Of a stretch of DNA of 64,000 nt, positions 10,201 to 18,544 are shown piece by piece. Below the pieces are notes generated by a model. That model was not told the DNA's origin and searched no databases. It saw nothing but the letters and a program-made list of their open reading frames with translations. The position numbers and the translations under genes were made by a program. The DNA is from JASSUD01 sp031963405 (GTDB taxonomy: Bacteria > Pseudomonadota > Gammaproteobacteria > Burkholderiales > Burkholderiaceae): NCBI GenBank assembly GCA_031963405.1, contig JASSUJ010000001.1, positions 806,001-870,000 on the forward strand, in the 5' to 3' direction. Within the stretch, counting starts at the first letter, position 1, and each line of letters begins with the position of its first letter.

Positions 10201-12746
10201 TTAATGCGCCGTTGATCATTCAAGATGCCGTCAACGGGGTAGGTAAGACTACTCGCTTTATCCATAAATCCGTACGCGATTATTTTGTCGCGAAGACATT
10301 ATGGGAAGCGTTCGATGCGCAGAGCGGATTGGCGGCAGACGACTGGTTCAATACTCTTGATCTTGTCGATGATCCGGCGATATTGGATTTTTTAGTCGAC
10401 AAGGTTAAGCAAGAGGAGACGTTTAAAGCACAACTGTTGAACGTCATTGAACGGACGAAGACAGAACCGCAATTTGCTCAAGGCGCGGCGAATGCGATCA
10501 CCGTGTTAGTCAGAGCGGAGGTGCAACTCAACGGGGCCAATTTATCGGGCATTCGCATTCCTGGCGCGAATCTCAGTTATGGCGTATTCGATTCAGTCCA
10601 ATGGCTAGGGGCAGATCTACGCAAAGTAGACTTGACTGGTGCCTGGCTGCGCAACACTGACTTAAGCGGTGCGCGTATGGAAGGGGTGGAGTTTGGAGAA
10701 TTACCCGGGTTGCAGCTTGAAAATGAGGTCAAGGCCTGTTGCTATTCATCGGATGGTCGGCTGTTGGTCGTGGCGCATGGCGGAACCGTGACCGTATACG
10801 ATGCGCACACACTCGAAGAAAAAAGGCGGCTGGTCGGGCATGAGCATTGGGTGACTAGCGTCGTGATGTCGGCCAATGGTCGGTATGTGGTCTCCGGCAG
10901 TTGGGACAAGACGGTGCGGGTGTGGGATTGGCAAACGTCGGATACGGCGCACCGCGTCCTCAGCGGGCATTGGCGTGAGGTGAATAGCGTCGCGATGTCA
11001 GCCGATGGTCGGTATGTGGTCTCCGGCAGTCGGGACACGACCGTGCGGGTGTGGGATTGGCAAACGTCGGATGCGGCGCACCGCGTCCTCCCCGGGCAGT
11101 GGGGTCAGGTGGATAGCGTTGCGATGTCAGCCGATGGTCGGTATGTGGTCTCCGGCAGTTGCGAGACGGTGCGGGTGTGGGATTGGCAAACGTCGGATGC
11201 GACGCCCCGCGTCCTCAGCGGGCATCAGAATTCGGTGGATAGCGTCGTGATGTCGCCCGATGGTCGGTATGTGGTCTCCGGCAGTCGGGACAATACGGTG
11301 CGGGTGTGGGATTGGCAAACGTCGGATGCGGCGCTCCGCGTCCTCCGGCATGAGCATGGGGTGATGAGTGTCGGGATGTCGGCCGATGGTCGGTATGTGG
11401 TCTCCGGCAGTTGGGACGAGAACGTGCGGATGTGGGATTGGCAAACGTCGGATGCGACGCTCCGCATCCTCAGCGGGCATCAGTCTTCGGTGGATAGCGT
11501 CGTGATGTCGCCCGATGGTCGGTATGTGGTCTCCGGCAGTCGGGACACGACCGTGCGGGTGTGGGATTGGCAAACGTCGGCGGCGGCGCCTCGCGTCCTG
11601 CGCGGGCATCAGGATTGGGTGAGTAGCGCCGTGATGTCGGCCGATGGTCGGTATGTGGTCTCCGGCAGTGGGGACAAGACCGTGCAGGTGTGGGATTGGC
11701 AAACGTCGGCGGCGGCGCCTCGTGTCTTCAGCGGTCATGGGCATGGGGTGATGAGCGTCGTGATGTCGGCCGATGGTCGGTATGTGGTCTCCGGCGGTCA
11801 TGACAATACGGTGCGGGTGTGGGATTGGCAAACGTCGGATGCGGCGCTCCGCGTCCTCCGCGGGCATGAGGGTTCGGTGATCAGCGTCGTGATATCGGCC
11901 GATGGTCGGTATGTGGTCTCCGGCAGTCAGGACAAAACCGTGCGGGTATGGGAGTGGCAAACGTCGGATGCGGCGCTCCGCGTCTTCAGCGGGCATGAGT
12001 ATGGGGTGAATAGCGTCGCGATGTCGGCCGATGGTCGGTATGTGGTCTCCGGCAGTGGGGACCCTACGGTGCGGGTGTGGGATTGGCAAACGTCGGATGC
12101 GGCGCTCCGCGTCCTCCCCGGACAGTGGGGTCAGGTGGATAGCGTCGTGATGTCGGCCGATGGTCGGTATGTGGTCTTCGGCAGTGATGACCATACCGTG
12201 CGGGTGTGGGAGTGGCAAACGTCGGATGCGGCGCTCCGCGTCCTCAGCGGGCATGAGCATGGGGTGAGGAGCGTCGTGATGTCGCCTGATGGTCGGTATG
12301 TGGTCTCCGGCAGTCATGACAAGACCGTGCGGGTGTGGGATATCGCTTCGGGCCAATGTCTGGCGATCATTCACGGGTTTAATGGAGTTGTTTACAGCGT
12401 TGCCTGGCAAAACATAGACGGCGTCGATTATCTGATCACAGGGAGTAGCGACAAAGCAGTTCGCTGCTGGCAATTGATTCCAGCGGAGGGTCAATGGCAG
12501 GCCAGGTTACGTTGGACATCAAATCAAGCCGCATTGACCGCAGTTGGTGCAAAAATAGAAGAAGTCGAGGGATTAAGTCCAATGAATAGCCGTCTACTCA
12601 AGCAACGCGACGCAATAGGAGAGCCACGCCAGATTAAGGAAGAAGAATCACCGCCATCATTGATAGAAAGCGCAGAAACGTCGGCGCTAATGATCCCCAT
12701 CCAAACCGATAGCCGATATGAACCCATGTATCTTAATCTTGCCTAA
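7278..12746 (+). CDS. TPR-NACHT-pentapeptide-WD40 NLR-like ATPase
   Basis: An 1822-aa STAND ATPase. The N-terminal ~100 residues form TPR-like helices and are followed by a long helical region. The NACHT module has Walker A GEAGAGKST at 674-682, Walker B LILDGFDE ending at 751 and a sensor IIISSRPEYL. Residues ~1080-1140 carry pentapeptide repeats (A[N/D]L-type), and ~1150-1735 about 14 WD40 blades. Eleven blades are nearly identical 43-residue units. In known STAND proteins the repeat array senses a ligand and the NACHT oligomerises; fungal HET-E-type receptors and bacterial anti-phage NACHT proteins share this plan. No toxic N-terminal effector domain is obvious. An AAAGGA ribosome site supports the ATG. 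It is monocistronic, between a transposon relic and the conjugation block. Confidence 0.9.
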   Translation: MLSRITAKMLESWQPKEKAMDRAQAYFKQAQDCQANAEKDQALSYLIKAKAALKTIPQSDPKILEAKRLLTEIHITRAQVLQLPSSFTEEDVRTSLNKAKAYSPDAVKRDEIDVLLAQLPRAQLQRRPTIPPSAVPPAPVPITGGLPDAFFTPSSSSAPVTQNYQLVDPDKIENTRHLAWCLQQTNGDTAQRTRLFNLAREVTECFGKWQGKDLICMHEAAELAVVPHAEIYRLLITHAAQALNPMLYAPLNSAAVQGLAVMVRNCPAPLLKKDGGVRADTLASLLNALLTRLDKVHKGDPVPVKELIEAISQLLDAMGQAGVSGISRLQLQKPLADLLRDGEKLNPLKDNDLAWQIRYAREALAYIPNDESTGDAVLRCLFAASKGVLGLASAIKSCDVDKLLESFDRFETAFDGAKEVANTVGATGGLKEAVKNAEEMLASFGEVKTSYEDRTRQKGWYTALQCLDMLIETKEWEKFEQFVRKSDYRHHAYFLQGVCQRLERIVCVEADQGIQAQAIQFLKSLKDDAAQWLGKQGVGLSFSRSDSERIQQQAQASLARLEKRDAPSIANRMELSLDWYDLSTKPLGIRLLEKARGKLAENSVKQLFDILRVQIDRLRTDYFADLAQDREIKDALANYVPPEGMSLHNDDRFDLAEKIQAFLASDKKSLLLLGEAGAGKSTLNRYVARDLWQAATPETLLIPVFIPLSSLPNTSLNLVDTFFKQQGFSEEQIRTLQTDHRFVLILDGFDEIEDRHRDFYRDNQLDKWRNAKIIISSRPEYLGAGYQYKFHPSGEPTALQEYRLAPFSPAAIARYVELYSQNHPAATWSVEDYQQALQEPNVQALVSNPFLLKMAVSELPALGAAGLPGHRLTRLTLYAQFVSSWFARSQQRLGKIQLDAKEKEEFKRLERDGFYAHQMSFNQELAIHMYQAGEVVSHYTKKISSLRGRNPVHDEQDWRAQLLNHDEIETKLKCLNAPLIIQDAVNGVGKTTRFIHKSVRDYFVAKTLWEAFDAQSGLAADDWFNTLDLVDDPAILDFLVDKVKQEETFKAQLLNVIERTKTEPQFAQGAANAITVLVRAEVQLNGANLSGIRIPGANLSYGVFDSVQWLGADLRKVDLTGAWLRNTDLSGARMEGVEFGELPGLQLENEVKACCYSSDGRLLVVAHGGTVTVYDAHTLEEKRRLVGHEHWVTSVVMSANGRYVVSGSWDKTVRVWDWQTSDTAHRVLSGHWREVNSVAMSADGRYVVSGSRDTTVRVWDWQTSDAAHRVLPGQWGQVDSVAMSADGRYVVSGSCETVRVWDWQTSDATPRVLSGHQNSVDSVVMSPDGRYVVSGSRDNTVRVWDWQTSDAALRVLRHEHGVMSVGMSADGRYVVSGSWDENVRMWDWQTSDATLRILSGHQSSVDSVVMSPDGRYVVSGSRDTTVRVWDWQTSAAAPRVLRGHQDWVSSAVMSADGRYVVSGSGDKTVQVWDWQTSAAAPRVFSGHGHGVMSVVMSADGRYVVSGGHDNTVRVWDWQTSDAALRVLRGHEGSVISVVISADGRYVVSGSQDKTVRVWEWQTSDAALRVFSGHEYGVNSVAMSADGRYVVSGSGDPTVRVWDWQTSDAALRVLPGQWGQVDSVVMSADGRYVVFGSDDHTVRVWEWQTSDAALRVLSGHEHGVRSVVMSPDGRYVVSGSHDKTVRVWDIASGQCLAIIHGFNGVVYSVAWQNIDGVDYLITGSSDKAVRCWQLIPAEGQWQARLRWTSNQAALTAVGAKIEEVEGLSPMNSRLLKQRDAIGEPRQIKEEESPPSLIESAETSALMIPIQTDSRYEPMYLNLA
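10890..12302 (+). repeat. Eleven near-identical 129-bp WD40-coding units
   Basis: Units begin at GTCTCCGGCAGT; successive starts are 129 bp apart except for two 3-bp deletions (total 1413 bp). Each encodes VSGSxDxTVRVWDWQTSD...GHxxxVxSVxMSxDGRYV. Differences cluster at the x positions. Two distant units share the unusual linker LPGQWGQVDSV, a sign of shuffling or conversion between units. Confidence 0.95.
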
Positions 12747-12977
12747 AGCCGGATAACGGGAAGCGCTCAGCCTTCCCACATTGATCAATTATCAAAAAGG
12801 CGATGCGCTTACTGTAACGTTTAGTGATTGTTGAGCTGCCTGCAAATCATGAGACAGTAAATTGTAAGCGCTTCAAGGTGGAACGGCTGCATGTTTAGCG
12901 TGTTGCAATAATTGCATGCGCTTGAACTAATTACAGGTCGACATTGATTCAAAGTTGAGGGAATGTTCACTGTGTTC

Positions 12978-13622
12978 CTAAATCCGCTTTTGGATATTCC
13001 CCAAGGCTAGCCCTGCTAATAGACAGCCTACTATCATGACAGCGGGGATGAGCATCGGCTCCAACGTAATGGGAGCCAGGAAAACCATCAGCATCCCTAT
13101 TCCTAAGAGCGCAATGCCTCGGATGCTGTAATGGTGAAGCATCGGACTCACATAGTCGAAATTGGTGCGCTTGATACGTCGTATCATCAGCCCCTCCCAT
13201 ATGGCGGGTATCCCAACCAACAATAAGTAAGGCCACCATAGTCCTAAGAGGGCGAGTCGGATAGTGAACTGGTAAAGGATGCGCATCAACGCATCTAATC
13301 GAATGGAGAGCCAACTAAATAATCCTCGACCAAAGTCCTCTAACCCTTTGGATCGCTGCCTTTCTTGTTCAGTGGGAATCAATAGATGGTGCAGTTGCCG
13401 ATAGAAACCCGAATCGATCACACTCGCCTGAAACCAGCTTTGCGCTTTTTGCATGGCCCACTGTCGTGTATGAGTTCCTAGTCGCTGTTCAATACGCTGT
13501 GCTTCTAACCTAAGTGATGAGTCAATCCAATGTGTCGGCGCCAGCAAGGCTAAAACAGTGAGTTCTATTAAAAATAACCACCCTAGCCTTATTCCCCACG
13601 ACCCTTTCTCTTTCTTCACCAT
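12978..13622 (-). CDS. DUF4400-type integrating conjugative element membrane protein
   Basis: A 214-aa membrane protein with a hydrophobic segment near residues 10-28, a soluble middle, and three more membrane segments in the C-terminal half (LLGLWWPYLLLVGIPAIW; IALLGIGMLMVFLAP; ALIPAV..VGCLLAGLAL-like). Size, topology and position directly after traD match the DUF4400 (TIGR03747-type) protein of SXT/PFGI-like elements. Its exact role in conjugation is unknown. It starts 7 bp after the traD stop with a TGAGG ribosome site, so it is the last gene of a traI-traD-DUF4400 operon. Confidence 0.75.
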   Translation of the reverse strand: MVKKEKGSWGIRLGWLFLIELTVLALLAPTHWIDSSLRLEAQRIEQRLGTHTRQWAMQKAQSWFQASVIDSGFYRQLHHLLIPTEQERQRSKGLEDFGRGLFSWLSIRLDALMRILYQFTIRLALLGLWWPYLLLVGIPAIWEGLMIRRIKRTNFDYVSPMLHHYSIRGIALLGIGMLMVFLAPITLEPMLIPAVMIVGCLLAGLALGNIQKRI

Positions 13623-13628
13623 GCGACC

Positions 13629-15488
13629 TCAGTGCTTTTTTTGAGCGAAGTGGAAAACATCATCGTCTGTTACCTTTAATATCGGTAGACGTCCTTTAAT
13701 GATCTTGCCACCCGCCAGCGTAGCGAGATACTCAAAGTTAGGCAGCATGCCCAATAAAGCTGATGGAAAAAGCTCCGCCTCTTCCTCTTTAAGCTGCTCT
13801 GTCTGATTGCTGCTCGCAAATATAGGCGTTTCACCTTGGACAGTTTGGCTCTGGGTACACATTACGTAGTTGAGACGCGTTTTTGGATGACTCAGCGTCA
13901 TATATTCTTGCGTCTTTTGATCCAAGATGCGCAGCGCAATGCGCGTATTCATATTACCAAGTACTTGATACGCTTTATGTTCATTGCCTAAGCGAGCAAT
14001 AAGATCAGAGACTGTTTGTGCCGCCAACCATAAACGTAACCCTGCTCCCCGTCCTTTATTGAGCAATTGGATACACGGCTCGTTGATCACTTCTGCTGCT
14101 TCGTCAATAAAGACATTCACCGGCGCATTAGACATGCCATAGTTATAGCGATCTCCCGCTACGGCAGCGAGATCAGAAAGAAACAAAGAGCCGATGGCAC
14201 TACCAACCACAGGATTGCTCAACATATTCAGTCCGATATAGGCAACCTGGCCGTTACGGGCAATTTTGGCGGTATCTGTAATGGGTCGAAGATCTTCAGG
14301 ATCATGGGGGTCAGGCGAAAGCAATGGCCCCAATTCCCCCGAAGTCAGCATATTCATGATGGGCAGCAAAGAGGCCACCATCTTGGAGAAGTGAGTGCCA
14401 TCGTGCTTAAACATCGATAGTAATCCTTCTAAATCAGGATGAGGATGGAGAGGCTGAATCTGGTCGTAGTAAAAATTGGTTAAAGCCATCGCTTTATCGC
14501 CACTGCTGCGCCTGGTGCGTTCGAGCCACGCCTTCGCTTTACCTTGCCAGTCTGGACACACTTTCTCGCAATAAGCGATGATCGCTTGCTCGACTAAACT
14601 TGCTGCGCCTCTTTCTAGAAAGCGACGCAGGCGTATCAAATTAGGGCGCGTCGATAACAACATCAGCCCTTGGGCAATATTATTGAGTGCTTGCCAGCCA
14701 AATGATTTAAACGGATCGGAACCCGTTTCAGAGGGAATGAGTGCCGCTAAACGACTGGCAATTTCACTGACTTGCCCAAAGTGGCGTAATGGATCGAGTC
14801 TGACACTGCGCTCAGGAAAGGCCGGATGAAAATACACAAAACGCTCAGGCTGTCCCATTGCTTCACAAACTCGTTTTGCGTTGTCACATAAAGCATGATC
14901 CCCTTTCGGGTCTACTATGATGACCGCCTCCCCCCGCAATATAGCTTGAGCGATAAGTAGATCGAATAAACGCGTTTTACCTGCGCCCGTCGTGCCTAAA
15001 ATGAGCGTATGCCCTTCGGTATGCGATAAAAGCTGGTACTGCTTTGTTTCATGGCTTTCTACCCCATGAATCCAAGGTTGGCCGAGCGCCGCCGTGATTT
15101 TCTGTTTAACGATACACGAGGTATCGCGTTTTAAGATTTCAAAGACCCGTTGTGTATGTCGATGCTCCCAAACAAAGCCATATCCTAGCCAGAGATGATC
15201 GGAGCTTTGGCCCTGTTCATGATGGAGTTCTGCCAACGTGATCTGTGGAACTGATCGCCCCTGCAGGCCGCGCCGCAGTCGGGCTATGCGCACCGCACGG
15301 GGTAACCAACGCAGCGCCATGACACTGCACAGCCCAACCATCCAATAAAAAGGGCCGAGGGGTAAAGTACTGTTCGCCTGAAAAATCCCTGCTGTGAGCG
15401 CAGCGAGTACCCAGCCTGTGAGCGCATGCGCTTCATAATTCGGTCTAAAAGCCATGTCATAGGCAGTGGGATCGAATAACTTAAGCAT
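13629..15488 (-). CDS. traD: Conjugative coupling protein TraD (SXT/TOL type)
   Basis: The 619-aa type IV coupling protein, an inner-membrane ATPase that brings relaxase-bound DNA to the mating channel. Two N-terminal membrane segments lie near residues 25-65. Walker A is LGTTGAGKTRLF near 165, followed by IIVDPKGDHAL; Walker B is VNVFIDEAAEV near 435. The C-terminus carries FEYLATLAGG..IKGRLPIL. Length fits the SXT/TOL subfamily. Its ATG lies inside the end of traI (8-bp overlap, ATGCTTAA), so translation is coupled. The reading frame is intact, unlike the other conjugation gene relics in the window. Confidence 0.9.
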   Translation of the reverse strand: MLKLFDPTAYDMAFRPNYEAHALTGWVLAALTAGIFQANSTLPLGPFYWMVGLCSVMALRWLPRAVRIARLRRGLQGRSVPQITLAELHHEQGQSSDHLWLGYGFVWEHRHTQRVFEILKRDTSCIVKQKITAALGQPWIHGVESHETKQYQLLSHTEGHTLILGTTGAGKTRLFDLLIAQAILRGEAVIIVDPKGDHALCDNAKRVCEAMGQPERFVYFHPAFPERSVRLDPLRHFGQVSEIASRLAALIPSETGSDPFKSFGWQALNNIAQGLMLLSTRPNLIRLRRFLERGAASLVEQAIIAYCEKVCPDWQGKAKAWLERTRRSSGDKAMALTNFYYDQIQPLHPHPDLEGLLSMFKHDGTHFSKMVASLLPIMNMLTSGELGPLLSPDPHDPEDLRPITDTAKIARNGQVAYIGLNMLSNPVVGSAIGSLFLSDLAAVAGDRYNYGMSNAPVNVFIDEAAEVINEPCIQLLNKGRGAGLRLWLAAQTVSDLIARLGNEHKAYQVLGNMNTRIALRILDQKTQEYMTLSHPKTRLNYVMCTQSQTVQGETPIFASSNQTEQLKEEEAELFPSALLGMLPNFEYLATLAGGKIIKGRLPILKVTDDDVFHFAQKKH

Positions 15489-17631
15489 TGGGGCGCGTAT
15501 GTAGAATCAGTTTTCCCCCTTCTAAGCGCAGACGATCTGTCTCTAAATTACGTAACGTTAGACGGAGTAGCGGTAAGCTAAAAGCGGGATAGGCTTTGGC
15601 TAGCTGCTCCAAGCACCCTGCATCCGTTATAGATTGGCCGTTTTCTTGTAGGACAGGCGCGATGAGCCAACGGCCTTTGCCTATGCGAATCATCTCGATA
15701 AGCTCTTGAATAGCCTGCTCTGGAGTGAACTGAGAAGAACTTAGCACAAGCGTTTGATCGTTCATAGACGGCAACAATCCAGGCAAACAGGCGTTGAGTG
15801 CTGGCTTAGGCTCGGTAGGTGCCAAGAAGGAGGAAACTTCCGTTGATGCGGATTTGTGGTTGCTCATGGGCGTAACCTCCGTTAAAGAAGCTACGCTTGG
15901 CCGTGCCGTATTTGCTTGATTGATCTCTAATGCGCTAGCAATGGCTTTTGATAAGGCATCGGTAAAAACGAGCACTTTTTTCCCTTGGATAACCCGCACC
16001 TTGCGATCTGGACTCATCAGATCAGGCTCGATGGCTCCCGCCTCAAAAAGCGTCGTCACAATGTGCGTTGGCTCTCCTAACTGTCGCGCACCTTCGGGAT
16101 ATAGCAGCACGATACGTCCCTCTAGTTGATCAATGATGTGACCTAATGGCTGATGGCCTGCTAGCACAGGATCGATCGCTAATCGAAGTAAAGGCACTGC
16201 GACTCCATAATGGTTGAGCAGCGCATCGAGGGTGGGAGCTTGTACTTTTGACGCTTCTGCTGGCGGGGCAAAGCGTGCTGCTACTTCAGAAGCTTTCTGT
16301 ACAACATCCTTTTTATTCTGCTGGCCCTCTATTTCCTGCTCTTCTATTTCGCCCTCTAATACTTGTCCATCTAGGGGAGCAGGTGCTCCAGTCGTAAAAA
16401 TCCACTCTGGTGCCGTTAAGCGCAGTAACCATGGCTTAGTGGGGAAGTCGCCTGCTTGGCTAATGGGTAAACGCACGCGCCAATAGCGAGCTAAACGGCT
16501 TATAGTGCTTTGAGTGTCTTTAATTGTGGAGGGTTGAGCGACACCACGCTCAATTAAAAAATCAGCGAGCCGATCTACTTCCTGTGGCACGCCAGGCACT
16601 TGATCTTGCCGAATCAGTGCCAGTAAATCGGGAAATCCATGCCCCCAATCCAGAAAGACTCCTTGTTTTAAATGCCAAACCTTGGCATTGGGTCTATTGA
16701 CGAGCCAATGACCAGAATGTACGAAACGGCGAATAACGCCAAGTACATATTCCTCAATCGTGGTACCTAGGCCATTGCGCTTTAAATCCCGTGACACGCT
16801 CGCCTGATCAGCTTGCTGCACCAGTTTGGCCAGGGGTTGATCGCTTACTTGCCCCGTCAACGATTCCAATAAGCTGGCGATAGGCTGAGGGCCAAAGGCG
16901 GATAGATACGTCGTTGTCTCTTGAGGCAGCAGTCGGTTAGCACACAACACCGCAAATACTTGGTGGCGTTTGTGTTGGCGAGTAGGCCACTGAATCCAAT
17001 AGCGTTCAATTTGATGGTGTGCAGCCCATTGAATGACATCTTCAAAATAAGGATTCCATACGTGCTGACCGGCTTGATCGGTAACAGTGAGATCGGATAG
17101 CGGTTTACCCGCATCATGGAGTAATCCGGCCAAACAGGCCGCGAGCCGCCAACGTGGTTCTAACTCTCGACGAAGTTGTGGCGCTTCATCGGTCGAAAAC
17201 ATGACTTCTTCCGACGCCTGTGCTGCAGCAAAAGCCACTTCCAGGCTGTGATGCCATAAACCGCCTGCGCCTCGATGATGGTGATGCGCTGAGGCAGGCA
17301 ATAGATGCACGAAAGCCGCATAACGGGATAAGACCGGCAATACCCATCGATTAAATTCGTCTGAGGTCAGCCCTAGTGTTGATCGGAGGCGCTCAATCAA
17401 TACCCCTTGACTCGACAATATGGCGTCAATGGGTGTTGTGGGCAGCCCTTGTGCAAAAGGGGGATACCGAGGAATCTCTGGCTGAATCGGTGCTTTGGGC
17501 AATATTTGATTTTTAGCAGGCTGTGATTTTTTAAGCCATCGTCCCCATAAGCGATGCCATAGCGGTTTGATGCGCCAGCTATGCCACCGCAAAACACCTG
17601 CTTGTTTCATCAAAAAATCACGCTGTTGCAC
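15481..17631 (-). CDS. traI: TraI relaxase, MobH family
   Basis: The 716-aa relaxase nicks oriT and pilots the strand to the recipient. The MobH hallmarks are present: the histidine-rich motif HHHHRGAGGLWHHSLE at ~116-131 and a downstream HD pair in LLHDAGKPL (H172/D173), which together bind metal. A C-terminal winged-helix-like region near 450-560 fits TraI_2_C. The start is a GTG at 17631 preceded by AAGGG; an alternative ATG lies at 17610. It heads the operon with traD and the DUF4400 gene and diverges from a MobI-like gene, with the presumed oriT between. The frame is intact. Confidence 0.88.
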   Translation of the reverse strand: MQQRDFLMKQAGVLRWHSWRIKPLWHRLWGRWLKKSQPAKNQILPKAPIQPEIPRYPPFAQGLPTTPIDAILSSQGVLIERLRSTLGLTSDEFNRWVLPVLSRYAAFVHLLPASAHHHHRGAGGLWHHSLEVAFAAAQASEEVMFSTDEAPQLRRELEPRWRLAACLAGLLHDAGKPLSDLTVTDQAGQHVWNPYFEDVIQWAAHHQIERYWIQWPTRQHKRHQVFAVLCANRLLPQETTTYLSAFGPQPIASLLESLTGQVSDQPLAKLVQQADQASVSRDLKRNGLGTTIEEYVLGVIRRFVHSGHWLVNRPNAKVWHLKQGVFLDWGHGFPDLLALIRQDQVPGVPQEVDRLADFLIERGVAQPSTIKDTQSTISRLARYWRVRLPISQAGDFPTKPWLLRLTAPEWIFTTGAPAPLDGQVLEGEIEEQEIEGQQNKKDVVQKASEVAARFAPPAEASKVQAPTLDALLNHYGVAVPLLRLAIDPVLAGHQPLGHIIDQLEGRIVLLYPEGARQLGEPTHIVTTLFEAGAIEPDLMSPDRKVRVIQGKKVLVFTDALSKAIASALEINQANTARPSVASLTEVTPMSNHKSASTEVSSFLAPTEPKPALNACLPGLLPSMNDQTLVLSSSQFTPEQAIQELIEMIRIGKGRWLIAPVLQENGQSITDAGCLEQLAKAYPAFSLPLLRLTLRNLETDRLRLEGGKLILHTRPNA

Positions 17632-17885
17632 CCGTTGCCCTTGGAGAAATTGGTTTTAGCTCCAAGACAATACCCGCGTTTAGTGATGAGGTATGGAGGT
17701 GAAATGGGGTGTGGCTGCAGTTATAGCGTGAGAGGTTATTGATAAAAACAGTTAATTTCCGCTTAACGGGTTGGAACTCGTCAACGCATGTTCCCCTTTA
17801 TGTGGCACAGACGTTGAATGTTCCCCAAAGGATAGGTATGTGGTGGTACGTGGGCGGTTATTTCACTGCGGAGCACAGGGCTTAA
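17632..17885. promoter_or_regulatory. Candidate oriT/divergent promoter region
   Basis: A 254-bp non-coding gap between divergent traI and the MobI-like gene, the place where SXT-type elements keep oriT. It contains an inverted repeat CTTGGAG/CTCCAAG (17640-17646 and 17660-17666) and a direct repeat ATGTTCCCC at 17788-17796 and 17818-17826, spaced 30 bp. No nic consensus is recognised, so this is inference from position. Confidence 0.4.
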
Positions 17886-18365
17886 ATGGATACAGATTGG
17901 GCCGCTTTAATGGAGGCAAAGGCCGTTGCTGAACGACAGCAGATGAGTGGTCAGCACTTGGCAAAAGCTGCGCGTGACTGGTTGGATCAGATGAAGGCGC
18001 TGGCTGAGGACGAGCTTCAGCGGTTAGTAGTAGAAGCACAGAAAGAAGCCGATAACTTTTGGGCAGAGAATCACTATCAACGCACTCATGGCAGTCAAGA
18101 AGAAAAAGGGAAGTTTGGCACGCGGGTCAGACTCATCCATCATTCTCTGCAGGTCACCTGGTATCGGAATTACTTTATTCGCAAGAAACCGTATTCCGTG
18201 CATATTCGCAAAGGTAGTCGGGCTGCGCGCTATCCTGAGAGCGCTTTTGCTAAGGCTAACGAATGGGAAAAAATTCTGATTAAGCTGATCGAAGATCGTT
18301 ATGCGTTGCTGCGGCGACAGCTCAGCTGTATTGAGCCGATTGCGTGCCGTACTGGCGGAGTATGA
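17886..18365 (+). CDS. MobI-like conjugation accessory protein, probably frameshifted at the end
   Basis: The 159-aa product is a charged helix (1-55) followed by an alpha/beta segment (GTRVRLIHHSLQVTWYRNYF; IRKGSRAARYPESAF) and a helix. This pattern and the position opposite traI recall MobI, which helps SXT/IncA-C elements initiate transfer at oriT. The last 15 residues in this frame look random. The +1 frame from about 18321 instead continues as a helical tail (SAVLSRLRAVLAEYERLVGE) to a stop at 18411. A one-base insertion near 18320 probably truncated the gene. The MobI assignment is moderate; a generic element protein is the alternative. Confidence 0.5.
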   Translation: MDTDWAALMEAKAVAERQQMSGQHLAKAARDWLDQMKALAEDELQRLVVEAQKEADNFWAENHYQRTHGSQEEKGKFGTRVRLIHHSLQVTWYRNYFIRKKPYSVHIRKGSRAARYPESAFAKANEWEKILIKLIEDRYALLRRQLSCIEPIACRTGGV

Positions 18366-18544
18366 GCGTTTAGTGGGGGAGAATTTTGCAAAGCGATCTG
18401 AAGATAAGTGAATACAGAATTCGCCCACAAGGCAATCATTTCGGACTAAAGATACCTCCATGCTATTTCAGTAAAAAACCACATAGCATCATCGCTCGTC
18501 CCTTGCTCTAATCTTCTATACGTCTTTGAAAAAGGGAGGTGAAG

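Noticed and set aside
10890..12302. Regular 129-bp spacing considered as a CRISPR-like array
   Set aside because: Units are coding, almost identical throughout and without short repeat/variable spacer structure; no cas genes are present.
11127..12494. A 455-aa open frame on the minus strand across the WD40 array, rich in RIRRLP and PHPH motifs
   Set aside because: It is the complement of a repeated unit without stops; the sense frame is a clear WD40 protein and the antisense has no start signal or family.
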